Shown in pieces: positions 53,572 to 62,047 of a stretch of DNA of 64,000 nucleotides. This stretch comes from Geobacter sp. AOG2 (GTDB lineage Bacteria > Desulfobacterota > Desulfuromonadia > Geobacterales > Pseudopelobacteraceae): the NCBI RefSeq assembly GCF_019972295.1, contig NZ_BLJA01000001.1, positions 1,529,607 to 1,593,606 of the forward strand, in the 5' to 3' direction. A program made the position numbers and the translations under genes. A model generated the notes under the pieces. It searched no databases and was not told the DNA's origin. It was given only the letters and a program-made list of their open reading frames with translations. Numbering within the stretch: position 1 is the first letter of the stretch; each line of letters starts with the position of its first letter.

Positions 53572-54765
53572 ATGTCACAAACAGCCATATCTTTTGATAA
53601 TGTCTCGAAAAAATTCAAGAGGGGTGAAATGTATGATTCATTGCGCGATTTCATCCCCGCCCTGGTTAAACAGGCTTTTAAAAAAACAGAGAGCGACCTG
53701 CTGGCAAGCAGCGAATTTTGGGCTTTGCGGAATATCTCCTTTTCTGTGGCGCAAGGTGAGTCAGTCGGCATAATTGGCCACAACGGCGCCGGCAAAAGTA
53801 CGATGCTGAAACACCTCAACGGCATAATGAAGCCAACTGGCGGCACCATAACGGTAAACGGGAAATTATCCGCGCTCATCGAAATTGGTGCCGGGTTCCA
53901 CCCCGACCTGTCCGGGCGTGAGAATATATTCCTGAATGGAACCATCCTCGGTATGTCGCGCGCGGAAATCAGAAGAAAGTTTGACGAAATAGTCGATTTT
54001 TCGGGACTCGAAGAATTTATCGACACGCCGGTCAAACGCTATTCATCCGGTATGCATGCCCGTCTCGGTTTTTCTGTGGCCGTGCATCTTGAGCCGGATA
54101 TTCTTGTCGTGGACGAGGTCTTGAGCGTCGGCGATTACGTTTTTCAAAAAAAGGGCCTTGATAAGATGCACTCCATTCTGAAAGGAGGTGCAACCGTGCT
54201 TTTCGTTTCGCATAATCTGCGCGCAGTTTCCGATTTATGCGACCGTTCGTTGCTCCTTGACCATGGCAGGGTTCTGCTGGATGGGCCTACTCATGAAGTA
54301 ATTGATTGTTATTACAAAAGTGATCCCTATAAAAAAATGGGTGAAGATAGTAAAGATGTTATATTAGAAAATATAGTAATTTATGGAGAAAACGGAGAGC
54401 AGAGTCAGTTTTACGAAAAAGACAAGCTAAGATTGGAAATCAGCGTAAAAGGCATAAAAAAAGTCGATAAAATAGCTGTATGCATTTATTTGCAGGATGA
54501 TAATTACTATCTTATTTTTGATACATCAACAGAAAGACTCACTAAAAGCAGTTTTACAATAAATGAAAATGAAATTATGAAGCATGTATTTGAACTTGAA
54601 CTGAATCTTGGCCCAGGAACATATCATGTCGGTGCGTTGATATATCGTTATGACATACAGAAAACCTATGATTCACTTTTTCCTGCCAAAACAATTTTTG
54701 TGAAATCGGATAGGGATGCACGTGGAGCTGCCAATTTGTACCCTGTCTTGGTAGAAGGACCGTAA
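53572..54765 (+). CDS. wzt: ABC polysaccharide exporter, ATP-binding subunit (Wzt-like)
   Basis: 397 residues. ABC core: ISFDNVSKKFKRG, Walker A GHNGAGKST, the subfamily motif IEIGAGFHPDLSGRENIFLNG, signature YSSGMHARLGFS, Walker B ILVVDEVLSVGD and VSHN H-loop. A C-terminal beta domain (about 270-397, KDKLRLEISVKGIKKVDKIAVCIYLQ) resembles the Wzt carbohydrate-binding domain that reads the end of the glycan chain. Start at 53572 is the first ATG giving the standard N-terminus. Partner of the Wzm-like permease. Confidence 0.92.
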   Translation: MSQTAISFDNVSKKFKRGEMYDSLRDFIPALVKQAFKKTESDLLASSEFWALRNISFSVAQGESVGIIGHNGAGKSTMLKHLNGIMKPTGGTITVNGKLSALIEIGAGFHPDLSGRENIFLNGTILGMSRAEIRRKFDEIVDFSGLEEFIDTPVKRYSSGMHARLGFSVAVHLEPDILVVDEVLSVGDYVFQKKGLDKMHSILKGGATVLFVSHNLRAVSDLCDRSLLLDHGRVLLDGPTHEVIDCYYKSDPYKKMGEDSKDVILENIVIYGENGEQSQFYEKDKLRLEISVKGIKKVDKIAVCIYLQDDNYYLIFDTSTERLTKSSFTINENEIMKHVFELELNLGPGTYHVGALIYRYDIQKTYDSLFPAKTIFVKSDRDARGAANLYPVLVEGP

Positions 54766-54789
54766 CATGGATAATGTGTGGTACTGAAG

Positions 54790-55548
54790 ATGAGCAAACT
54801 GCTTGAAGAACAGGTCCCGAGCCTAAAAGACCAGGCAGATTGGTGGGATTCCTGGAATTTGAAGCATCGGACGGGCACTCTTGAGGTCCTTGATGAGGCT
54901 ACCATCAGGAGAGGGACAAAAGTACTCGAATTTTGCAAATCATTGCCTTCCGTTCAGCGTACCATATGTGAAATCGGTTGCGGGACCGGTTGGCTGTGTG
55001 AACGGCTTTTTGAATTTGGTTCCGTAACGGGTGTGGACTTATCTTCGCGGGCGATTGAATCTGCACGATTTCGGCTTCCTGGAGCTACGTTTATTGCCGG
55101 AGATTTCTTTGATATTTCTTTGCCGGTTGAATCGTTCGACATTGTGATAGCCTTAGAAACGATTTCCTATGTGAACGATCAGTCGCAATTTTTTTCCAAG
55201 CTGGCTTCACTGGTCAAGCCGCATGGCTATGTGATTATCACTTCGGTCAATAAATTCGTCTTTGAACGGAGAGATGATGTCAAACCACCAGGGGCGGGAC
55301 AAATCAGAAAATGGCTTTCAAAACAGGATATCTTGAACTTATTTAAAGCGGATTTCAAAATTATCTCTGTGGATACGGTTTTGCCATGCGGTAACCGGGG
55401 AATACTGAGAGTGACAAATTCATATAAAATAAACAAGATCCTGGAAGTTTTTTTCCCGCCTGCAAGGATCGAAGCTTTTAAGGAAAGCTTGGGACTGGGA
55501 CAGTCGATAGTGATTGTAGCTCAGAAAAGGCCGTCTCATAATAAATAG
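54790..55548 (+). CDS. Class I SAM-dependent methyltransferase
   Basis: 252 residues. SAM-binding motif I ICEIGCGTGWLCERL, then VTGVDLSSRAIESA, ATFIAGDFFD and FDIVIALETISYVND. C-terminal part is variable. Substrate unknown; after the Wzt gene it may methylate the end of the exported chain (chain termination by methylation is known with Wzt systems) or a sugar. A GTG four codons upstream is also open; the ATG at 54790 has only a weak ribosome-binding site. Confidence 0.85.
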   Translation: MSKLLEEQVPSLKDQADWWDSWNLKHRTGTLEVLDEATIRRGTKVLEFCKSLPSVQRTICEIGCGTGWLCERLFEFGSVTGVDLSSRAIESARFRLPGATFIAGDFFDISLPVESFDIVIALETISYVNDQSQFFSKLASLVKPHGYVIITSVNKFVFERRDDVKPPGAGQIRKWLSKQDILNLFKADFKIISVDTVLPCGNRGILRVTNSYKINKILEVFFPPARIEAFKESLGLGQSIVIVAQKRPSHNK

Positions 55549-55578
55549 TATTCATACGTGATAACAGAAGGGGTTATT

Positions 55579-56364
55579 ATGAAAGTCGTTCTGTTCTGTG
55601 GTGGTATGGGCATGAGGTTGCGTGACTATTCGGAGACCATTCCCAAGCCCATGGTCTGCGTCGGCCATCGGCCGATTCTCTGGAATGTCATGAAATACTA
55701 CGCCCACTTCGGGCATACTGAATTCATCCTGTGTCTTGGATACCGGGCAGATTCCATCAAGAACTACTTCCTCAATTACACGGAATGCCTCTCCAACGAT
55801 TTTACTCTCACCAATGGCGGCAAAGACCTCCATCTCTACCATAATGACATCTCGGACTGGACCATAACCTTTGCCGATACCGGCATCACGACCAATATTG
55901 GACAGCGCTTGCGGGCTGTTCAGAAATATCTGGGCGATGACGAGGTGTTCCTGGCGAACTACAGCGACGGTCTAACGGATTTTCATCTTCCCACAATGAT
56001 CGACTTTTTTACCGAATCGCAGAAAACGGCCTGTTTTATGAGCGTAAGGCCAAACCAAAGCTTTCATATCGTCAATGTCGCGGAGAGTGGTCTTGTTAAT
56101 TCAATTACCGGATTGGAGCGTTCGGACATCTGGGTAAATGGCGGCTACTTTATCCTGCGCCGGAATATATTTGATTATATCAAGGACGGCGATGAATTGG
56201 TGAATGAGCCTTTCCGGCGCCTGATCGATAAAAAAGAGCTGCTCACCTACCGCTACGACGGGTTTTGGATGAGCATGGACACCTTTAAAGACAAACAGCA
56301 CCTGGATGACCTGTATGCCAAGGGCACTACCCCCTGGGAGGTCTGGTCAACGGTTGGAGCTTAG
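55579..56364 (+). CDS. rfbF: Glucose-1-phosphate cytidylyltransferase-like
   Basis: 261 residues of the nucleotidyltransferase fold. Signature FCGGMGMRLRDYSETIPKPMVCVGHRPILWNVM includes the nucleotide loop; YRADSIKNYFLNYTE, ITFADTGITTNIGQRL, YSDGLTDF and WMSMDTFKDKQHLDDL match RfbF, which makes CDP-glucose. The usual partner rfbG (CDP-glucose 4,6-dehydratase) is not next to it. ATG at 55579 is preceded by AAGGGG. Its TAG stop is formed by the TA and the first G of the adjoining MITE-like repeat. Confidence 0.88.
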   Translation: MKVVLFCGGMGMRLRDYSETIPKPMVCVGHRPILWNVMKYYAHFGHTEFILCLGYRADSIKNYFLNYTECLSNDFTLTNGGKDLHLYHNDISDWTITFADTGITTNIGQRLRAVQKYLGDDEVFLANYSDGLTDFHLPTMIDFFTESQKTACFMSVRPNQSFHIVNVAESGLVNSITGLERSDIWVNGGYFILRRNIFDYIKDGDELVNEPFRRLIDKKELLTYRYDGFWMSMDTFKDKQHLDDLYAKGTTPWEVWSTVGA

Positions 56365-56523
56365 TGTCCCGTGCGGTTAGTTCGTACTCGTCATTCCGGC
56401 TCTTTGTCCGCTGCCGTCGTTGCAGCTCCTTGATGTAGACCGTGCTACACCTACGTCGCCGCGCCTTGGCACCGGCCAAAATAGCTCGGAATTACTTCCT
56501 ACGACTAACCGCACGGGGCACTA
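56364..56523. repeat. MITE-like repeat, intact copy, TA-flanked
   Basis: 160 bp with terminal inverted repeats GTGTCCCGTGCGGTTAGT ... ACTAACCGCACGGGGCAC (17 of 18 pair), flanked by TA on both sides, as expected of TA-targeting (IS630/Tc1-type) elements. No coding capacity. A second, older copy is at 33368-33521. It separates rfbF from the deacetylase gene and its insertion defines the rfbF stop codon. Confidence 0.75.
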
Positions 56524-56549
56524 GGTTTTTTTGAAAGGAATTCGGGGTA

Positions 56550-57200
56550 ATGTTACCTTTGCATTTTACAAAAAAACATGACGCGTTGAAAATCCTTTGC
56601 CTGGGTGCCCATTGCGACGACATCGAAATAGGGTGCGGCGGAACCATTCTCAAACTGCGCGAAGAGTTCCCCGATGCAACGATACAATGGATAGTCTTCA
56701 GCGGCACCGCAATCAGGTCACAGGAGTTCCGGGCATCGGCAGAATGTTTCCTGGACCCTGAAAATGCCTCGAAATGCAGGAACTATGATTTTAGGGATGG
56801 TTTTTTCCCCAGTTCATGGAAAGAGATAAAGGAGTGCTTTGAGCAGATAAAACACGAAGTCGATCCGGATGTTATTTTCACCCACTATAGGGAGGATCTC
56901 CACCAGGACCATCGGATCATTTCCGAACTGACCTGGAACACGTTTCGTAACCATCTCGTCTTTGAATATGAAATCCCGAAGTTTGACGGTGATCTGGGAA
57001 AACCGAATTTTTATTCAGTGCTGTCTGAGGCTACCTGCACCAGAAAGCTTGACCATATTTTGGAAAACTATGCCAGCCAATCCAATAAAAGCTGGTTTAC
57101 TCGGGATCTGTTTATGGCCATTCTCCGCTTGCGGGGGATGGAAGTGAACTCTCCTTCGAAGCTTTCCGAAGCGTTCCATGTCAGGAAGATGGTAGTGTAA
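56550..57200 (+). CDS. PIG-L family (LmbE-like) deacetylase
   Basis: 216 residues. Zinc-binding AHCDDIEIGCGG (His21, Asp23, Asp24) and HYREDLHQDHR are the two hallmark motifs of N-acetylglucosaminyl deacetylases. The length is typical. Likely removes acetyl groups from an N-acetylated sugar or intermediate in the EPS pathway. It starts right after the MITE-like repeat and ends 70 nt before a polysaccharide deacetylase gene. Confidence 0.88.
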   Translation: MLPLHFTKKHDALKILCLGAHCDDIEIGCGGTILKLREEFPDATIQWIVFSGTAIRSQEFRASAECFLDPENASKCRNYDFRDGFFPSSWKEIKECFEQIKHEVDPDVIFTHYREDLHQDHRIISELTWNTFRNHLVFEYEIPKFDGDLGKPNFYSVLSEATCTRKLDHILENYASQSNKSWFTRDLFMAILRLRGMEVNSPSKLSEAFHVRKMVV

Positions 57201-57269
57201 TTCATATTGGCAACCCGGAGAGGATATGACGGGGTTCCCCGCCGGATTGAGCCAGGAGATAAAGGCCCG

Positions 57270-58133
57270 ATGCTTAATGCTCTGACCATAGATGTTGAAG
57301 ATTATTTTCAGGTGAATGCCTTTGCCCGGCAGATACGATATGAAGATTGGGACCATTATCCGCTTCGCGTTGAGCGCAATACCTCCGTCATCCTTGATAT
57401 GCTCGACGAATTCGGCGTCAAGGCGACCTTCTTCATATTGGGGTGGGTTGCAGAACGGGCCCCTGACATTGTTAAGGAAATACATCGGCGAGGGCATGAA
57501 ATCGCCTGCCACGGCTATGGTCATCAGTTGGTTTATGCCATCGGGCCGGATAAATTCAGGGAGGATATAGCCAAGTCGCGTTCCATCCTGGAAAATATCA
57601 GCGGTGAACGCGTGATCGGTTACCGGGCGCCCAGTTATTCCATCACCAGGAAGTCCATGTGGGCACTCGAGATTCTGGTGGAGGAAGGCTTTGAGTATGA
57701 TTCAAGCATATTTCCGATAATCCATGACACGTATGGAATACCTGATGCAAGCCGTTTTCCTGGCGTGATCAGATGTGCTTCCGGGGTGTTGCGGGAATTT
57801 CCCCTGTCCACCCTGTCTTTGAAATTGTTTGGCAAAGACATTCGACTGCCCGTTGCCGGTGGGGGGTATTTGCGCTTGTTTCCCGCAAGGATGATCGATT
57901 GGGCGATCAATACGATAAACCGCCAGGAGAAGCAGCCGACCGTTCTCTATTTCCATCCATGGGAGATCGATCCGCACCAGCCGCGTATCAAGACTGGACT
58001 CAAGAGCCGTTTCCGGCATTATGTGAATCTGGAAAAAACCGAAGGGAAGTTGCGGGCTCTGGTGTCTCGAAATAATTTCGGCACTATGCGTGAGGTACTC
58101 GAAGCATGTGTACCGATACCCGCGGTGGATTGA
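57270..58133 (+). CDS. XrtA-type polysaccharide deacetylase
   Basis: 287 residues: carbohydrate esterase family 4 fold with TIDVEDYFQVNAF (catalytic Asp/metal Asp), KATFFILGWVAE, HEIACHGYGHQ (HxxxH-like), YRAPSYSI and a C-terminal extension (FHPWEIDPHQPRIKTGLKSRFRHYV) typical of the XrtA/PEP-CTERM subtype. It trims N-acetyl groups from the polymer. The frame opens earlier (57207), but this ATG follows GGAG and gives the family N-terminus. Adjoining FemAB-like gene confirms the XrtA context. Confidence 0.92.
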   Translation: MLNALTIDVEDYFQVNAFARQIRYEDWDHYPLRVERNTSVILDMLDEFGVKATFFILGWVAERAPDIVKEIHRRGHEIACHGYGHQLVYAIGPDKFREDIAKSRSILENISGERVIGYRAPSYSITRKSMWALEILVEEGFEYDSSIFPIIHDTYGIPDASRFPGVIRCASGVLREFPLSTLSLKLFGKDIRLPVAGGGYLRLFPARMIDWAINTINRQEKQPTVLYFHPWEIDPHQPRIKTGLKSRFRHYVNLEKTEGKLRALVSRNNFGTMREVLEACVPIPAVD

Positions 58134-58135
58134 TC

Positions 58136-59170
58136 ATGGAGATGGCGATTCATTCCTACAACGAAACCGGCACTGAATGGAACGAGTACGCAGCTCTCCA
58201 CCGCGACGGCACCAACTATCACCAGTACGGCTGGCGCAACGTGATAGAGAACAGTTTTGGTCACAGGACACATTATCTGGTTGCGAGGGACAGCGCCAAG
58301 GCGATTCGCGGACTTCTGCCCCTGACCCACATGAAAAGCAAGTTATTCGGCAACTTGTTGGTGTCATTGCCATTTTTTAACTACGGCGGGGTTCTGGCCG
58401 ATGATGAAGACATATCCCGCGCCCTTTTGCAGGAGGCTGAAAACATACGTTGTGCGACAGGTGCCGAATACGTTGAGCTTCGGCACTTGCAAAAATTTTC
58501 CGGGGAGCTTGCTACCAAAGAACACAAGGTAACAATGATCCTCGATCTGCGGGATGACGGGGAGTTACAATGGAATGACCTGAACGCCAAAGTCCGGAAT
58601 CAGGTGCGCAAGGCGGAAAAGAGCGGGCTGTCGGTTCGGACCGGGCAACAGGAATTGCTGGACGGATTTTACGAGGTATTTTGCCGTAACATGAGGGATC
58701 TGGGTACGCCGGTTTATGGAAAGGTATTTTTCCAGAATATTTTGAATGCATTCCCGGACACAACCCGCATCATATCAATCTTCCTTGACGGCAGAACGAT
58801 TGCCTCAGGCATCCTGGTGTGGTATCGGGACACACTGGAGGTCCCCTGGGCATCCTCGATCAGAGACTTCCGGGAACTGTGTCCCAACAATCTTCTCTAC
58901 TGGGAGGCAATTAAGTTCGCCATCCTGAATGGCTCCACGAAATTCGACTTTGGCCGGTCCACGCCGGAAGAGGGGACGTATCGTTTCAAAAAACAATGGG
59001 GCGCCAGACCGCTGCCCCTCTATTGGCAATATCTACTCAAAACCGGCACTGCGATGCCGGAGATCAACCCCAAGAATCCGAAGTACGAAATGGCCATCAA
59101 GGTCTGGCAAAAGCTTCCCGTGGGGCTTACGAAGATAGTGGGACCAGGCATCGTGCGGAATATTCCTTGA
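58136..59170 (+). CDS. XrtA-associated FemAB/GNAT-like protein
   Basis: 344 residues with the double GNAT-like fold of FemAB: YHQYGWRNVIENSFGH near the start, GLLPLTHMKSKLFGNLLVSLPFFNYGGVLAD, AKVRNQVRKAEKSGLSV, and C-terminal FDFGRSTPEEGTYRFKKQWGA. FemAB proteins transfer aminoacyl groups; the XrtA subtype is always linked to exosortase-type loci, with unknown substrate. It begins 2 nt after the deacetylase stop. Confidence 0.9.
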   Translation: MEMAIHSYNETGTEWNEYAALHRDGTNYHQYGWRNVIENSFGHRTHYLVARDSAKAIRGLLPLTHMKSKLFGNLLVSLPFFNYGGVLADDEDISRALLQEAENIRCATGAEYVELRHLQKFSGELATKEHKVTMILDLRDDGELQWNDLNAKVRNQVRKAEKSGLSVRTGQQELLDGFYEVFCRNMRDLGTPVYGKVFFQNILNAFPDTTRIISIFLDGRTIASGILVWYRDTLEVPWASSIRDFRELCPNNLLYWEAIKFAILNGSTKFDFGRSTPEEGTYRFKKQWGARPLPLYWQYLLKTGTAMPEINPKNPKYEMAIKVWQKLPVGLTKIVGPGIVRNIP

Positions 59171-59177
59171 GAATGAT

Positions 59178-60119
59178 ATGCAATTTTCTATCATAATTCC
59201 GGCTAAAAATGAGGAAGCAAACATTGGGCGCTGTCTTGACTCCATCAGTCGGATGACGTTTGATACTAGTCAATATGAAGTGATAGTTGTCGATAACGGG
59301 TCAACAGACGAAACGGCAGAGATAGCTCGCCAGAAGGGCGCTACGGTCTATGTCGAACCTGATCTGACCATTGCCGGCCTCAGAAATTTTGGTGCATCCC
59401 AGGCGAGCGGCCAGATTTATGCTTTTCTTGACGCCGACTGTGCCGTCAGCGCCCAATGGCTTGAGTTTGCATCTCATTACCTGGATCCAGCTGAAAATAT
59501 TGTTGCTTTCGGCAGCCCTGCGGTTGTTCCTGAAGGCGGAACGTGGGTGCAGAAGGCCTGGTTCAACGTCAGGGGCAGGGCAGGGCAGGTCGTTGATGTC
59601 GATTGGCTTGAATCCGCCAACCTGTTTGTGAAATCTTCAGCGTTTCGGACGGTGCATGGTTTCGACGAATCTCTCGTCACGTGTGAAGACTATGATTTGA
59701 CCCGGAAGCTGAAGGCTGTCGGCCGGTTGGTATCTGATTATCGAGTTATGGCCATCCATTATAGAGAACCTGCTACCATCAAAGAGTTTATTAAAAAAGA
59801 AATATGGCGCGGCAAAAATAATTATACGGGAATATTTAGACGCAAAATAGATAAAGAAGAGATCCCCAGCTTGATATTGCCGCTGATATACCTTGTCTTT
59901 TGGGTGATCTCCCTGTTGCTGCTCGTTGCGTGCTTGACCGGCATGGGCAATAGGTATTTGTTTTATCTCTTGGGAATACTGCTGTTGTGGCAGGTTCCGA
60001 TTATTTTTGTATCGTTCAGAAAGAACAAGACAAGTGAAATAAAAACCGTTTTACAGTTATACATTCTCTTCAATGCCTATTTTTTTGCACGCAGTCTTGT
60101 CCCCGTTCGTTGGAAATAG
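59178..60119 (+). CDS. Glycosyltransferase family 2, membrane-anchored
   Basis: 313 residues. GT2 catalytic part 1-220 (FSIIIPAKNEEANIGRCLDSI, VVDNGSTDETAEIA, LDADC as the metal motif, CEDYDLTRKLKAVG), followed by two C-terminal transmembrane helices (LILPLIYLVFWVISLLLLVACL and YLFYLLGILLLWQVPIIFVS) and a short helical tail. It sits 7 nt after the FemAB-like gene. Adds a sugar at the inner membrane face. Confidence 0.9.
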   Translation: MQFSIIIPAKNEEANIGRCLDSISRMTFDTSQYEVIVVDNGSTDETAEIARQKGATVYVEPDLTIAGLRNFGASQASGQIYAFLDADCAVSAQWLEFASHYLDPAENIVAFGSPAVVPEGGTWVQKAWFNVRGRAGQVVDVDWLESANLFVKSSAFRTVHGFDESLVTCEDYDLTRKLKAVGRLVSDYRVMAIHYREPATIKEFIKKEIWRGKNNYTGIFRRKIDKEEIPSLILPLIYLVFWVISLLLLVACLTGMGNRYLFYLLGILLLWQVPIIFVSFRKNKTSEIKTVLQLYILFNAYFFARSLVPVRWK

Positions 60120-60169
60120 CGTAACGGATCAACGTTCATCAAATAAAACTTGACGCAAAGGTTGCCCTC

Positions 60170-62047
60170 ATGTGCGGGATAGCGGGTTATTTCAGAACAA
60201 GTTGCGCATCGGTTTCCGACAAGACCGTTCTTCAGAAAATGGGAGACGTAATTCTTCACCGCGGCCCTGATGCCGGTGGGAGTTATCTAGACGACCATGT
60301 TGGTATGACGCACCGTCGGTTGAGTATTATTGACCTCTCCCCTCAGGGAAACCAGCCGATGTTTTCTTATGACAATTCCTTGGTTATTGTCTTTAACGGC
60401 GAAATTTACAACTTCCAGAAGTTACGGGCTGAACTGGAGCGGGATGGTTTTCTTTTCCGGACCCAAACCGATACCGAAGTGATTCTGGCGCTCTATCAGC
60501 AAAGGGGGGTCGCCTGCCTGGAAAAACTGAATGGGATGTTCGCCTTTGCCATATGGGACAAGGCTGACAAAACGCTCTTTCTGGCCCGTGACCGGATCGG
60601 CAAGAAGCCTCTCTATTATTACCACGGCGGTGCCGACCGGCTCGCTTTCGCCTCTGAAATCAAGTCTCTTCTCCAGCTACCGGGAATCAAGCAGCAGATA
60701 GATCCAACCGCACTCATCGACTTTCTTAAATATCTCTACATCCCGGCGCCAAAAACCATCTATCAGAACATCTATAAACTGCCACCCGCACATTATCTCC
60801 TGTTGCGTCCCGGGGAAGAGCCGCGTATTTCCGAGTACTGGGATGTCGATTTCTCCGCCCGGACGACCTGCACGGAAGCAGAAGCCGAAGATGTGCTGCT
60901 GGAGCTGCTGCAGGACAGCACCGCCTGCAGGATGGTAGCGGATGTTCCGCTCGGTGCCTTTTTGAGCGGTGGGGTGGATTCCAGTGCCGTGGTTGCGCTG
61001 ATGGCTAAGGCTTCTCAAGAACCGGTCCGTACCTGTACCATCGGGTTTGAAGACAAGAGGCACGACGAGTCGCCCTATGCGCGAGAGGTTGCAGAGTTGT
61101 TCAAAACAAACCATCAGGAATATCTTGGCCGGGAAAACCTGTTGGAAACGGTTCAGCTCATGCCGAGATACTTCGATGAGCCTTTTGCAGATGCGTCGGC
61201 AGTGCCGACGTACCATGTTTCCCGGCTTGCCCGGCAGTCGGTTACCGTCGCCTTGGCAGGTGACGGGGGGGACGAGAGCTTTGCCGGCTATGATAAGTAT
61301 TCCATCGAACTTAAGGAAGCATTTGTTCGACAGGTTGTGCCCCGCCCACTCCTGACGACCCTGCACGCCGGGACCGGAACCTGGCGCCACCCATGGGTCC
61401 GCAAGGCCCGTTCACTGACCGGCAGTGCCCTGCAGGAGCCGGGGCTGGCCTTTTACCGAACCAACACCTTTATTGAAGACGATTTACTCGCATCACTTCT
61501 GGCGAATGAGGTGAAGCGATCCAGCAGCGGGTATGACCCCAGTGAACATACGACCCGGTACTGGGATAAAATGCAGGGTGCCGATCACGTGACACGCATG
61601 ATCTATACCGACCTTAAGTCCTATTTGCCCGACGATATTCTCGTCAAGGTTGACCGGATGAGCATGGCCAATTCCCTTGAGGTGCGGGCGCCATTCCTCG
61701 ATTACCGAATTGTTGAATTTGCGGCTTCTCTACCGAGCAAATGGAAGATAAAAGGGAATGACAAAAAGATAATCCTCAGAAAGGCATTCGGACATTTGCT
61801 CCCCGACCGTATCCTGAACCGCAAAAAACACGGATTTACGGTCCCTCTCGACACCTGGTTCCGCGGCGAGTTGAAAGCCCTTTCCGAACAACACCTCCTG
61901 CAAGAGTCCGCATTGTCGGATTACCTGGATCCTACCGTGCTGCGGCGAATCTGGCAGGAACACCAGGAAAAGAAAACTGACCACGGTTCGTTGCTTTGGA
62001 GCTTGCTTATGTTTGCATTGTGGCAGCGGGAATACGAATTGGCATGA
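60170..62047 (+). CDS. Asparagine synthase-like amidotransferase (XrtA-type)
   Basis: 625 residues. N-terminal glutamine amidotransferase with catalytic Cys2 (MCGIAGYF), RRLSIID, FNGEIYNF; a C-terminal asparagine synthase domain with the PP-loop SGGVDSS at 266-272 and a later GDGGDESFAGY. This is the glutamine-dependent asparagine synthase layout. In XrtA-type loci this protein is thought to modify EPS or a precursor by transferring an amino group; it may also be a plain AsnB. ATGA overlap with the next gene. Confidence 0.9.
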   Translation: MCGIAGYFRTSCASVSDKTVLQKMGDVILHRGPDAGGSYLDDHVGMTHRRLSIIDLSPQGNQPMFSYDNSLVIVFNGEIYNFQKLRAELERDGFLFRTQTDTEVILALYQQRGVACLEKLNGMFAFAIWDKADKTLFLARDRIGKKPLYYYHGGADRLAFASEIKSLLQLPGIKQQIDPTALIDFLKYLYIPAPKTIYQNIYKLPPAHYLLLRPGEEPRISEYWDVDFSARTTCTEAEAEDVLLELLQDSTACRMVADVPLGAFLSGGVDSSAVVALMAKASQEPVRTCTIGFEDKRHDESPYAREVAELFKTNHQEYLGRENLLETVQLMPRYFDEPFADASAVPTYHVSRLARQSVTVALAGDGGDESFAGYDKYSIELKEAFVRQVVPRPLLTTLHAGTGTWRHPWVRKARSLTGSALQEPGLAFYRTNTFIEDDLLASLLANEVKRSSSGYDPSEHTTRYWDKMQGADHVTRMIYTDLKSYLPDDILVKVDRMSMANSLEVRAPFLDYRIVEFAASLPSKWKIKGNDKKIILRKAFGHLLPDRILNRKKHGFTVPLDTWFRGELKALSEQHLLQESALSDYLDPTVLRRIWQEHQEKKTDHGSLLWSLLMFALWQREYELA

